From a virus, in IMG/VR virus record IMGVR_UViG_3300032213_001592, positions 1 through 23,163 of that record: a stretch of 23,163 bases of DNA; one strand, given 5' to 3'. A program made the translations under genes and the position numbers. Of the stretch, positions 6,944-14,847 are shown one piece after another. Position 1 is the stretch's first letter. Every line of letters starts with the position of its first letter. The notes under the pieces were generated by a model. That model made no database searches and was not told the DNA's origin. It saw only the letters and a program-made list of their open reading frames with translations.

Positions 6944-8080
6944 TTATACGTTTACATACACTTCTGGAAACAAAACTTTACTGTTGGTGCCATGTCTTTG
7001 GTCAACTCCTTCTAAAAATTTTATTAAATCTGGATGGGCCTGATCGGCATGGTCGTTTCTGCCCGGCAATTGTAGTTGTTCTATTATGGAGGTGACACTG
7101 GGCGTAATATGTGCATAATTAGTTAATAACGAAATGGCAGTTGCACGTGCCGAATCCGGCAAGTTTTGTGGATCTAGTGGTCCTCCATGACCACTGTTGT
7201 AATAAGTCATACTTATATCTTGAATCGAACGGCCCCAATTTTTAATTTGGTCAATATAGTCAAACATACTAATAGTAGTCAGTGCGGTATATACCAAATT
7301 AAAACTGATCGTTATAGTAGGGTGCTCATTCATTAGGGTAGTAATATTCTTAGTAAATGTTTCCCAGTCACTTCCATACCGAATATAATTATAATGTTCT
7401 CCAACTGCCTCGCCGCTGAGGACAAAATGTACTTTTTTAAATTTACAAATTAAATTAAAAATCTCATTATTAATTATTGACAAGTTGGTATTAACTATAA
7501 TTTTACAATCTGGATTTTCACGATATAAATTTGTCAGAAGCCATATATTTTCTTTTGTTAACATTGGTTCGCCACCGGCTAGATAAACTGTTTCGATGTC
7601 TTTGATTTTATCTATTAAAAATTCTTTTATGCGTGTGATCTTTTGGTGATCGACCACTTGCAATATGTTTAACTCTTCGGCTAATTTTGAGCTATATGTC
7701 GGGGCACAATACACACATGCAGAATTGCATATGTTTGTCCATCGTATATCTAAATAGTTTAATTTAAAACTGTTATCATTATAAACTGAAAGTGGTACTG
7801 ATGAATTCATTCCTAACATATGGTGTCTTAATGAGGCAGTAGTTGTATCTTTGCGGTTACATCCCTGACACCCTGTAGGTAATATCCCATCTAACATCTG
7901 TTGTTTAACCAGTTGATTTTTTTCCAAAAACATTACATCTAAGATGTCATGCGTCACTGCATTTCCGATGCGATTGTTTGAAATACAACAATTATCAATG
8001 TATCCAGTGGAATCTATATAGATAGAGGTCCACGGTGCTGGACAAAACGTTGGATTATTTTTATAGTCGTGGTCGTTCAT
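6944..8080 (-). CDS. radical SAM protein with N-terminal twitch-like domain (copy 1)
   Basis: 378-residue radical SAM enzyme of the type with an N-terminal auxiliary-cluster region. Cys13 (TFCPAPW), the pair Cys31-Cys32 (GYIDNCC) and Cys71-x2-Cys74 (GCQGC) form the twitch-like part. The core follows: LDIRWTNICNSACVYC with Cys118-x3-Cys122-x2-Cys125, and LAGGEPML (GGEP 169-172). It shares this layout and many local motifs (CPAPW, LDxRWxNxCN, VYCxPTYSS, GGEPxL, IxYxR-G) with 8576-9634, so the two are paralogs. Coupled to the 168-aa gene by ATGA at 8077-8080. Very AT-rich. Substrate unknown; the auxiliary clusters suggest modification of a peptide, sugar or other bulky substrate. It does not look like QueE. 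Confidence 0.88.
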   Translation of the reverse strand: MNDHDYKNNPTFCPAPWTSIYIDSTGYIDNCCISNNRIGNAVTHDILDVMFLEKNQLVKQQMLDGILPTGCQGCNRKDTTTASLRHHMLGMNSSVPLSVYNDNSFKLNYLDIRWTNICNSACVYCAPTYSSKLAEELNILQVVDHQKITRIKEFLIDKIKDIETVYLAGGEPMLTKENIWLLTNLYRENPDCKIIVNTNLSIINNEIFNLICKFKKVHFVLSGEAVGEHYNYIRYGSDWETFTKNITTLMNEHPTITISFNLVYTALTTISMFDYIDQIKNWGRSIQDISMTYYNSGHGGPLDPQNLPDSARATAISLLTNYAHITPSVTSIIEQLQLPGRNDHADQAHPDLIKFLEGVDQRHGTNSKVLFPEVYVNV

Positions 8081-8583
8081 ACTACTGTTTTGTCCTTTGT
8101 GTATTTAGACCAGTCAGTGAACACGTTTCGATTTTGTAAACTATGTAAATTATGGCACCATACACCGGGGTTGGTAGCCGCAAAGTCTTTGTCGTCTAGC
8201 TTAATTGTAGCGTTATATCCAAGTTGACGAATGTATGGAAGTTTTACAGAGATCATTGGAATGAAGTTATTGTGCTCACACAAGCCACCTTCTAGCAATC
8301 CTTCTACACAGCCGACTGGAATATCTAGTGTACACAGATATCCCTTGGCCAGGAACGGCATAATCATTTCTTCCCACTTGGTCCACACAGGATCAGTATA
8401 ATATAGATCTGGGAAGCTCATGTTTGCACCAAAGTAGATATGTTCACTGCCTTGCAAATTCAGTGCAATGTTCTCTTGCGTTTGAATGCCAACAACAAAT
8501 AGTGTTTTCTTGCCATATGCAGGAGTATGTTCTACTTCTGTGCCGGTAAAGAAACTAACTCCGTTATGTCCTTCTCTATTCAT
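8077..8583 (-). CDS. unrecognised 168-aa phage-type protein
   Basis: 168 residues, soluble, with no catalytic motif I can name. Notable stretches are VSFFTGTEVEHTPAYGKKTL near the N-terminus, EHIYFGANMSFPDLYY, KGYLCTLDIPVGCVEGLL, then FIPMISVKLPY and ATIKLDDKDFAATNPGVWCH. The alternating hydrophobic strands and acidic patch suggest a compact alpha/beta fold. It is framed by two radical SAM paralogs, overlapping both (8 bases at its start, ATGA at its end), but its composition matches dpdA and the QueD-like gene. That suggests an original order dpdA, this gene, QueD-like gene, later split by AT-rich cargo. If so it may take part in deazaguanine modification. That is inference from position only. 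Confidence 0.75.
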   Translation of the reverse strand: MNREGHNGVSFFTGTEVEHTPAYGKKTLFVVGIQTQENIALNLQGSEHIYFGANMSFPDLYYTDPVWTKWEEMIMPFLAKGYLCTLDIPVGCVEGLLEGGLCEHNNFIPMISVKLPYIRQLGYNATIKLDDKDFAATNPGVWCHNLHSLQNRNVFTDWSKYTKDKTVV

Positions 8584-9634
8584 ATAACTCCGGAAAAATT
8601 AAACGATGATTTTGGTTAGTTAGTTGATCAAATTTTTCATACAACGGAAGATGGGTAGTCAGACGTTGAGTAGTAGAAATTTTTATTTGATCTAACAGTC
8701 TGTGTTTTATTATGTCAGGCAATTTATTGCTGTAATCTATATTTTTTTGGTTTATCAATTGTAACACATGTTGTCCTACAAAGTCAAATCCGTGTCCACC
8801 GAATTGGCTCACAATGAACACATTGTCTGGAGTAGTATGTTCAAGAGCAACATCGATGGCATTAGAAATATCAACCGAACTCAATGGAAAATAGACCATG
8901 TTTATCTGTATATTCAAAAAGTCCGTTGTTAGCTGTACTAGATTTGATTGAAACTCTGCCCATTTAGCACCATTTCTAATATATTCAAATTTATCGCCAG
9001 TGCTTTCGTAGCTAACAACAAAGGTTACATTGTCAAAGTTTTTTAATAACTGATAAATTTTATTATTATGAATTGATGTTAAATTGGTTGTTACCTCAAT
9101 TTTAACATGTGAATTAATTCTTAATACTCTTTCTAGTAATTCGTAATTTTCTTTGATCAATAATGGTTCTCCGCCGGCAAGTTGTAAAAATTTTAAATTG
9201 GCCAGGTCCAAGTCAGTTACTGTGGGAGATACTCTAAACTTTTGTGTTAGTCCTCTGAGTTCGGCCCACCGGCTACTGTATGTAGGACTACAGTAAACAC
9301 AGTTAAGATTACAAGTATTACTCCATCGTAGATCTAAATGTTCTAATTGGAATGTTTCCGCATTATTAAGGTCGTGAAAAAAATCATCATATTGATACAT
9401 ACTTCTGCGACTATCAAGATCGCCAGTGGCTTCTCTATCCCAACATTGTTGGCATCCTGGATGTTGCTCATCATTAATTATTGCTGTTCTTATACCCATA
9501 AAAACAGAATTGCTTTTAATATCGTTGAATGTGTTAATTGCCCCACGAGTCAGATTAACGCAACATACCTTTGCAGACCCATCAGAATCTAAACTTAACC
9601 CGGACCATGGAGCAGCACAGAAGTGTTTTCTCAT
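8576..9634 (-). CDS. radical SAM protein with N-terminal twitch-like domain (copy 2)
   Basis: 352-residue paralog of 6944-8080. N-terminal auxiliary cysteines: Cys6 (HFCAAPW), Cys24-Cys25 (AKVCC), Cys61-x2-Cys64 (GCQQC). Radical SAM core: LDLRWSNTCNLNCVYC with Cys108, Cys112 and Cys115; SAM-binding LAGGEPLL with GGEP at 154-157. The start ATG overlaps the dpdA stop (TAATG, 9632-9636), so translation is coupled. Strikingly AT-rich: 9061-9120 has 13 G/C in 60, against 29 in 60 at 10501-10560 within dpdA. Product unknown. Duplicated radical SAM enzymes of one type in one operon suggest successive or alternative steps on related substrates. Confidence 0.88.
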   Translation of the reverse strand: MRKHFCAAPWSGLSLDSDGSAKVCCVNLTRGAINTFNDIKSNSVFMGIRTAIINDEQHPGCQQCWDREATGDLDSRRSMYQYDDFFHDLNNAETFQLEHLDLRWSNTCNLNCVYCSPTYSSRWAELRGLTQKFRVSPTVTDLDLANLKFLQLAGGEPLLIKENYELLERVLRINSHVKIEVTTNLTSIHNNKIYQLLKNFDNVTFVVSYESTGDKFEYIRNGAKWAEFQSNLVQLTTDFLNIQINMVYFPLSSVDISNAIDVALEHTTPDNVFIVSQFGGHGFDFVGQHVLQLINQKNIDYSNKLPDIIKHRLLDQIKISTTQRLTTHLPLYEKFDQLTNQNHRLIFPELYE

Positions 9635-11175
9635 TATGCCTCAAGTTGATCTAATTTAGATTCGTCAAACTTTACGTCATCATCCGTTGATTGCTCGGCA
9701 GTTTCGAATAGACTGTTAAATTGAGTGTGTGCATTTTTGGCCTTTTTGCCTTTGAACCCGCGTGTGCCAACAATGTCCATCCAATAACGATCGTATTGTT
9801 CAATAATGGCTTCTGCTTCTGCACGATCGGGTGTAGCAAAGATTGCTTCAACAATGTCCTCAAATCGAGTATGGTCACCGTTTGTGTCCCACATCATTCG
9901 AGGCCTTTTACCAGCATCAAACTCGCGATTGGCACGTTGCACAGACTCTAAGTGTAACCAAACATTATGGCCCATGAGCAATGCATACGAGAAACTGTCC
10001 CAAGATGTCTTACCTTCTTTGCCAATCTTGTTCAGATCACCTGGTTTGTAGTAGCAAATATCTTTCATTTGTAAATGCCGACTAATGGGACTGTCTTCAA
10101 ATGTATCAACCAATCCATCTGCCACAACACCTTGACTAAATGGGCGTGTGTCTGCGGCATACTTCTTGTCATCCACAATGGGATTCATTCTATAACTCCA
10201 CTTGCCGTTGTGTGGCAATACAATCTCATGGTACACCTGTCCATTGGCTGTAGCGAGGAATGGGCTGGCACAGTCAAAGGAAATAGTAAATTGTGGATTC
10301 ACATACTTACGTACTGCCCTTTGAATCACGGTGAGTAACACAGCCCATTCCAACTTGCTTGTGCCCAAGAAGTGCATCCAATCATGAATGCCCGGTTGTA
10401 GCAGGTTATCATGTCGTAGTGCTACCAAACGCCGTAGCACCAAATGCACATCGCACATGTTCTGTCCACCCATACTCCAACCATTAAAGTGTGTGTCTGG
10501 GTATTTTGCCGGATCGCAGTACTCTTTCATCATGTCATACCAACGATCTGCGTCGGCATGATTGGCACCTTGCAACACGTTCAAGAACTTGGCACCGCCA
10601 TTCTTAACACCTTTACGGTGCTTCATGAAGTATTCATTATTGTACTTAGTAGCATCGACTGCTTCTTGCAGTGTGGTAATCTGACAAGCCGCACTGGCTT
10701 TCTTATCGTGAATAACCCAGGTAGGGATATCCAAGATCATGCCATAGTCAGAAACTCCATCCAACCACTTTAGTACAGCATCACGCTTCTTCTGTGCTTT
10801 GGGACAACCTGAGTTGGCTTTCCAGTCACCTTCCCACAGGCCTTTGGCAATTTGGAATCCACCAGAGTCGCCTAGTATCAGTGTGCCTGGCTCTCGATTG
10901 CGAACCATGTCCTCGCTCCAGTCCGGCTTGTTAAGATCTAAGTTGGCATGGCCACCGGAATATAAACTCCATCGGTATGGAAACAGACCTTTTTGACTAC
11001 TAAGCCAGTTCATCTGTTCCATGTCCGGCATACCTTGCGGCATACGTGCAGGCTCTACATATGGCCCATTAACTGGATCACGTTGCTTGCCTATGAACGT
11101 GGCATAGAAGCCAGATATAGCCGGCAGGAATACTGCATAGTCGTTTTGCTTGGCGGTTAAATTATCTTGGGTCAT
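9634..11175 (-). CDS. dpdA: TGT-fold DNA/tRNA-guanine transglycosylase (DpdA-like)
   Basis: 513-residue protein of the tRNA-guanine transglycosylase superfamily, which swaps guanine for a 7-deazaguanine base; DpdA relatives do this on DNA. Signatures in order (numbering from ATG 11175): LILGDSGGFQIAKG with DSGGFQ at 103-108, the substrate-binding Asp motif of TGT; FLNVLQGANHADADRWYDMM; GWSMGGQN in place of the GG-x-A-(V/I)-G loop; MHFLGTSKLEW; and ISFDCASPF with Asp301 at the nucleophile position (FDCV-P in TGT). The Cys-x-Cys-x2-Cys zinc site of bacterial tRNA TGT is not obvious and the protein is much longer than Tgt (about 375), both in favour of DpdA. I choose ATG 11175 over 11193 because a diverged second copy of this 5' end (11797-11865) begins at the equivalent ATG. 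A tRNA substrate cannot be excluded. Confidence 0.85.
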   Translation of the reverse strand: MTQDNLTAKQNDYAVFLPAISGFYATFIGKQRDPVNGPYVEPARMPQGMPDMEQMNWLSSQKGLFPYRWSLYSGGHANLDLNKPDWSEDMVRNREPGTLILGDSGGFQIAKGLWEGDWKANSGCPKAQKKRDAVLKWLDGVSDYGMILDIPTWVIHDKKASAACQITTLQEAVDATKYNNEYFMKHRKGVKNGGAKFLNVLQGANHADADRWYDMMKEYCDPAKYPDTHFNGWSMGGQNMCDVHLVLRRLVALRHDNLLQPGIHDWMHFLGTSKLEWAVLLTVIQRAVRKYVNPQFTISFDCASPFLATANGQVYHEIVLPHNGKWSYRMNPIVDDKKYAADTRPFSQGVVADGLVDTFEDSPISRHLQMKDICYYKPGDLNKIGKEGKTSWDSFSYALLMGHNVWLHLESVQRANREFDAGKRPRMMWDTNGDHTRFEDIVEAIFATPDRAEAEAIIEQYDRYWMDIVGTRGFKGKKAKNAHTQFNSLFETAEQSTDDDVKFDESKLDQLEA

Positions 11176-11797
11176 AATATGGTACTTGGTCAATTAAATA
11201 ATAATCTTCTATAAAATAAGTTTTAAGTTGATTAATGTAATCGGGGTTTGTTAGTATGTGGTTAAATGAATTTTTAAATTTAGTACGAATTGGTGATTGA
11301 TTGCCTACATTTTTATAACTATAGGTGTCAAACTGATTGTTAATACCTAACTTAGATAGATAATGTGAAAAATTAGTTCTATAGGTAGAATCACATTTAA
11401 AAAAAGTACAATTATCTGTATCTAATCCTTCGATAAAATATCTTTGTTTTTCAGTGTGATCATCAAATGTAATGCGATCCAACAATAATTCATAAAATGC
11501 ATTGTTAAACTGATTAGTATCTACATCTTTGTGATACAATGTGAAATATTCACAAATACCACTGAGCCATCTTTCTATTGGATCTCTTAATACTACTAAC
11601 GCATGTGTTTGATGCATTTTTTTAAGATGGTAATTTGTTAATTGCCAACCTACTGATTCTAAATTACTTTTAGTCCAGCTACTTGCACATTTAGGAATAT
11701 TAACATATATCAAATTATTATCACCGGACACAAAGCAACTTCCAAGTTGATGCCCTTTGTGGCTCCAGTGATTAATAAAATTTGATGTGACTATCAT
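11162..11797 (-). CDS. sulfotransferase-family protein
   Basis: 211-residue probable PAPS-dependent sulfotransferase, which moves sulfate onto a sugar, lipid or peptide. YVNIPKCASSWTKSNL (residues 31-46) is the 5'-phosphosulfate-binding PK-x-x-S-(S/T)-W loop, and VVLRDPIERWLSGICEYF (68-85) is the 3'-phosphate-binding R-D-P-x-x-R block. FKCDSTYRTN and the terminal FIEDYYLIDQV resemble the family's C-terminal region. Length fits the short membrane-less bacterial and phage forms. AT-rich: 11281-11340 holds 19 G/C of 60. The gene starts in a TAATG overlap with a relict dpdA 5' fragment, and its last codons and stop (YDPR-stop) are read out of frame from the first codons of dpdA. It is therefore a clear insert between a radical SAM gene and dpdA. 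The acceptor is unknown. Confidence 0.83.
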   Translation of the reverse strand: MIVTSNFINHWSHKGHQLGSCFVSGDNNLIYVNIPKCASSWTKSNLESVGWQLTNYHLKKMHQTHALVVLRDPIERWLSGICEYFTLYHKDVDTNQFNNAFYELLLDRITFDDHTEKQRYFIEGLDTDNCTFFKCDSTYRTNFSHYLSKLGINNQFDTYSYKNVGNQSPIRTKFKNSFNHILTNPDYINQLKTYFIEDYYLIDQVPYYDPR

Positions 11798-11865
11798 TAT
11801 TTAGATTGTGCTGCCAAGAATACCGCGTAATCATTTTGCTTGGCGGTTAGATTGTCTTGGGTCAT
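11797..11865 (-). pseudogene. relict/duplicate 5' end of dpdA (22-codon mini-ORF)
   Basis: ATG at 11865 opens 22 codons beginning MTQDNLTAKQNDYAVFL, identical over these 17 residues to the N-terminus of the transglycosylase at 11175, then diverging and stopping with TAA at 11797-11799. The 17 shared codons differ from dpdA at seven positions, all synonymous. The mini-ORF overlaps the radical SAM stop (ATGA, 11862-11865) and the sulfotransferase start (TAATG). It is best explained as the start of a dpdA from a related lineage left behind when the sulfotransferase gene was recombined in. It may still act as a translated coupling leader for the sulfotransferase. Confidence 0.85.
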
Positions 11866-12878
11866 AAAAGTTTTTTTATATTCGAAGCAAGTATAATTTG
11901 TGATGATTTATCTGCATCTCGCAACTGAGTTATTGTGGCTTGATATAGTGGATGATTAGGATCGTCGAGCACTGCTTGACTTGCAAAGTCTTTAAATGTA
12001 TTCCAATTTTCAAGTTGAGTAATTATTCCAAGGAATCCGTAGTGTTCGCACATGCTGACAAAATTTCCTACATCCGAGGCATTGTTAGCAGATAAGGTAT
12101 AATTTAAAGTAACTTTAGAATGTTCTGGTTTATTGTCTGCTAACCAATCTAAATTCTCTCTCAAGTTTTTAAATTTTCCAGGGCTACGAACAACTTCGTA
12201 AACCTCACTACTGCCTGCATCGACACTGATTTGAAATTCTGAAATGTAACTAAAAACTGTACTCTCAGGCAACAACTTTTTCATTAACAGACCATTAGTG
12301 AATAACGTAATGGTCTGATTGTTTTTTGGAACCCAATTCAACACAATTGGTCGCATAATTAAACTAGATAATGGATCACCGCTGCCAATTAGAACAACTT
12401 TTGTTGGCTCATTAAAATTTTCTAAAAGTGTTAAAAAGTGTTTGACTAATTTTAAGCGACTATCAAACACGTCACCTTCTGTATAATTGATCATCTCTGT
12501 GCGACAGCTAGGACATACTAAATTACAACTATTATCCATATTTACTGCTATATGGTATTCTGACTGTGGCATAGAGAAATCTTCGATCCCGCAACGTTCA
12601 ACAGCACAGTATTCATAGCTGTGATTAGTAACACTATCTTGTAAGGTCTTAGCGATTGGATTTGTCCAAACATCAGCAAGTGAACTGAACTCGCTGATGT
12701 TTCCAACAGAGATTGGCAACCAAGCTTCACAAATACAAAGGTAACAATTTCCGTTAGAATCAATACTTAAACTGCGGAAAGGTCGTTCGCAAGAATTTAA
12801 TATCGGCGGACGATCCTTTCCTCGAACTAATCGAGTAACCTGATTTATTATCGGTATAACTTGTTGATTGCTTGACAT
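11862..12878 (-). CDS. radical SAM protein with N-terminal auxiliary cysteines (copy 3)
   Basis: 338-residue radical SAM enzyme. The N-terminal part has Cys30 (NSCERPF), Cys45, Cys48 and Cys50 (NGNCYLCIC) and Cys91/Cys96 (YEYCAVERC), an auxiliary-cluster arrangement. The core is AVNMDNSCNLVCPSC with Cys118-x3-Cys122-x2-Cys125, then LIGSGDPL (165-169 GSGDP) for SAM binding. It is more distant from the two copies at 6944 and 8576, with GSGDP for GGEP and PSCR for VYC. The stop overlaps the ATG of the relict dpdA fragment, which points to an ancestral direct radical SAM-dpdA junction. AT-rich cargo. Substrate unknown. Confidence 0.86.
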   Translation of the reverse strand: MSSNQQVIPIINQVTRLVRGKDRPPILNSCERPFRSLSIDSNGNCYLCICEAWLPISVGNISEFSSLADVWTNPIAKTLQDSVTNHSYEYCAVERCGIEDFSMPQSEYHIAVNMDNSCNLVCPSCRTEMINYTEGDVFDSRLKLVKHFLTLLENFNEPTKVVLIGSGDPLSSLIMRPIVLNWVPKNNQTITLFTNGLLMKKLLPESTVFSYISEFQISVDAGSSEVYEVVRSPGKFKNLRENLDWLADNKPEHSKVTLNYTLSANNASDVGNFVSMCEHYGFLGIITQLENWNTFKDFASQAVLDDPNHPLYQATITQLRDADKSSQIILASNIKKLL

Positions 12879-12890
12879 TGTTTTAATTAT

Positions 12891-13106
12891 TTAAACCAGA
12901 TCTTTATCAATTTTGCCCCATTTGATTTTAAGCCAGATTCGTTCATGTATGTAATAATCGATACTTAATAATACATGCAGTGCAGTAGCAAAGCCTGCTG
13001 AGCTGCCTAGATTGCCAGTGAACAAGTATGTCCAAAAGATTGTAAACAGCCATGCAGTCAGTCGATACGTAAGCATCCTGACCACAGTGCGTTTTTTAGT
13101 TTCCAT
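12891..13106 (-). CDS. DUF2061-type small membrane protein
   Basis: 71 residues. The N-terminal KKRTVVRMLTYRLTAWLFT and the later YYIHERIWLKIKWG match the DUF2061 pattern (K-R-x2-K-x-L-x-[WY]-R at the start, Y-x-H-E-R-[IV]-W near the end). There are two hydrophobic segments at about 12-29 and 36-50 with a short TGNLG turn, so it is likely a two-helix inner-membrane protein. Its ATG overlaps the clamp stop (TAATG, 13104-13108), so it is co-translated with the clamp. Biochemical function of this family is unknown. Confidence 0.82.
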   Translation of the reverse strand: METKKRTVVRMLTYRLTAWLFTIFWTYLFTGNLGSSAGFATALHVLLSIDYYIHERIWLKIKWGKIDKDLV

Positions 13107-13828
13107 TATTTACTCTGTGCCGGCAAGATGTAGTTGTAAACAGCAAGACCAGAGTCAACCGTGATCATTGCGGCACCATCATCGCTGATCTTAACAACTT
13201 TGTCGCCTGTAAGATCCATGATGGAAATAAATGTCTTGATAGGCCAACTCCATGCACGTTTCAACTGACCAGTGATACCAGGATGGAACACAAAGTTACC
13301 AGCGTGTGTGCTATGGTCGCCAAAGAAGAACATCAAATTGCCATTTTCTGTTTTTGCCTGGAAGTTTGTTTCTTCACTGTTGGCCTGTGCCTGCATCTTT
13401 AAACGCATGATGCTGGCATTGGTTGGTTCAAACTCAATGTGCCAGTTGACACCTTTAAACTTGACAGTTTTAAGTTTCTCGTTGACAATTTCGCTGGCCA
13501 TAAAGCGATAACTGTTTTTAAAGTCACCTAGTTTGTTTTCAAAGTTAATACCGTCAGGTTCACCAGTGCCGCGCCGTGTGATGCCGAGTTTGGCATCCTC
13601 ACGATACTCTTGCAAGTTCAGCAAGATTTTTAACTTGCTCAAGTTAGGCATACCAAAATTACCAATAAAGTCTGGCACCGGGTTGGCAAACTTGCCCTCA
13701 ACCACCACAGATCTGTCTTCTGCCAATCCAGAAATAACTGTCTCAGATTCTGTGCCTGTAATTTTTACCAAATCGATCACACCCAAATCCAGTGTGTGTT
13801 CAACCAAGTCTAATAAATGATCTCTCAT
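13106..13828 (-). CDS. 45: sliding clamp, T4 gp45-like
   Basis: 240-residue DNA polymerase processivity clamp, similar in length to T4 gp45 (228). It forms a ring on DNA, tethers the polymerase and, in T4, also activates late transcription. Recognisable parts are the N-terminal VEHTLDLGVIDLVKITGTE, the NLSKLKILLNL strand-helix block at about 62-72, the RFMASEIVNEK turn, and the C-terminal LTGDKVVKISDDGAAMITVDSGLAVYNYILPA. It has an AGGAG ribosome site at 13837-13841, 8 bases before ATG, and its own promoter (13849-13877). Location close behind the polymerase supports the call. No odd features. Confidence 0.93.
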   Translation of the reverse strand: MRDHLLDLVEHTLDLGVIDLVKITGTESETVISGLAEDRSVVVEGKFANPVPDFIGNFGMPNLSKLKILLNLQEYREDAKLGITRRGTGEPDGINFENKLGDFKNSYRFMASEIVNEKLKTVKFKGVNWHIEFEPTNASIMRLKMQAQANSEETNFQAKTENGNLMFFFGDHSTHAGNFVFHPGITGQLKRAWSWPIKTFISIMDLTGDKVVKISDDGAAMITVDSGLAVYNYILPAQSK

Positions 13829-13848
13829 GTTTAATTCTCCTATTGTGT

Positions 13849-13877
13849 ATTGTATATGATTTATTTAGATTTTGCAA
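13849..13877 (-). promoter_or_regulatory. probable sigma70-type promoter for the clamp gene
   Basis: Minus-strand TTGCAA (13872-13877), 17 bases, TACAAT (13849-13854): four and five matches to the consensus hexamers. It fills the 50-base gap between the methyltransferase-like gene and gp45, with AGGAG at 13837-13841 downstream. The spacer includes TAAATAAA, which resembles T4-type late promoter TATAAATA, so use by a modified polymerase is also possible. Confidence 0.6.
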
Positions 13878-13878
13878 G

Positions 13879-14844
13879 TCATTTGTGAACTATTTTTGCC
13901 AAAGTTTGGCCGCCTCGGATACTTTCTAATTCTCCAGGTTTGCGTAATTCTAACCAAGTTAGATTTCCCATGTCCGTCCAACTGAACATCTGTCGATATC
14001 CAATTGATTTTGCAATTGCCTTTACTTGTTTTCCAGGTGTATAGAAACAAAAATTCTTTTCAACTAGCGCCACACAGTGTGCCCGGTCGCAATCGTTGAA
14101 TGTCATTGCCAGTATACCACCAGGGCGTAGCTTAACAAAAATGTTTTTCAAGTATTGCTCTAATACTTCAAGCGGTGTAAATTCAAAAAAGTTAAATGCA
14201 AGACACATGCCAAATTGATTATTTGGCAGTGTATCTAACACGTTAGTTGAGCATGGATCTTGTTCGTACATTCGCAGTCTGCGCTGATACTCGTTGGGAA
14301 AGGTAGATAACGCTGGCTGTAGTAGTTCTTTACTGTAGTCAACAATATACAAAGGATCAAGTGCAACTAAGTCACTGATAAATGTTTCGACTCCGGGACG
14401 AATAATCAGTCCCGGATACTTCCAATCGACATAACTTTTAATACGATTAGAAATCATTTGTTGCACATCGGCGGTCATTGGCATTCGCCGATCAAGTATC
14501 TGTTGATTAACTTGTTTATTAGTATTCTCGTCAAGTCGACCGTAACGTGCTACTTCTTCATTGTAGAGTCGACTGCTGTCGGCATACTGCGTTTTTTCGG
14601 CCGTCTCAATCATGCTGTCTAACTCATTTATTAATTCTACAAATGTAGAACTAAAATGATCAAATGCATCAATAACACGTTCTTGATCTTCTTTTAGTGT
14701 TTGGGTAAATGCACGTGGCTGTATCACACTGTTCTTTACATTGTAAACTATTTCTTCTAGTTTATGTCGTGCGGCATACTGAATGTCGCCAACATCAAAC
14801 TCTGACAGATGATTGCGATATGCTACTAATTCACTAAGTTTCAT
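13879..14844 (-). CDS. class I SAM methyltransferase-like protein
   Basis: 321 residues. The N-terminal 150 are helical and charged (likely coiled segments around 50-85) without a known domain. The second half resembles a Rossmann methyltransferase: PGVETFISDLVALDPLYIVDYS (motif I and acidic motif II), NQFGMCLAFNFFEFTPL (motif IV region) and LKNIFVKLRPGGILAMTFNDCD (motif V/VI). The glycine-rich G-x-G-x-G loop is degenerate, so SAM binding is not certain. It begins 3 bases after the polymerase stop and has backbone-like composition, so it is probably a stable member of this phage group's replication region. Substrate unknown; DNA-related action is plausible from context. Confidence 0.6.
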   Translation of the reverse strand: MKLSELVAYRNHLSEFDVGDIQYAARHKLEEIVYNVKNSVIQPRAFTQTLKEDQERVIDAFDHFSSTFVELINELDSMIETAEKTQYADSSRLYNEEVARYGRLDENTNKQVNQQILDRRMPMTADVQQMISNRIKSYVDWKYPGLIIRPGVETFISDLVALDPLYIVDYSKELLQPALSTFPNEYQRRLRMYEQDPCSTNVLDTLPNNQFGMCLAFNFFEFTPLEVLEQYLKNIFVKLRPGGILAMTFNDCDRAHCVALVEKNFCFYTPGKQVKAIAKSIGYRQMFSWTDMGNLTWLELRKPGELESIRGGQTLAKIVHK

Positions 14845-14847
14845 ATA

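Noticed and set aside
11175-11193. Upstream ATG at 11193 as dpdA start
   Set aside because: It would deepen the overlap with the sulfotransferase gene, and the relict copy of the 5' end begins at the ATG equivalent to 11175.
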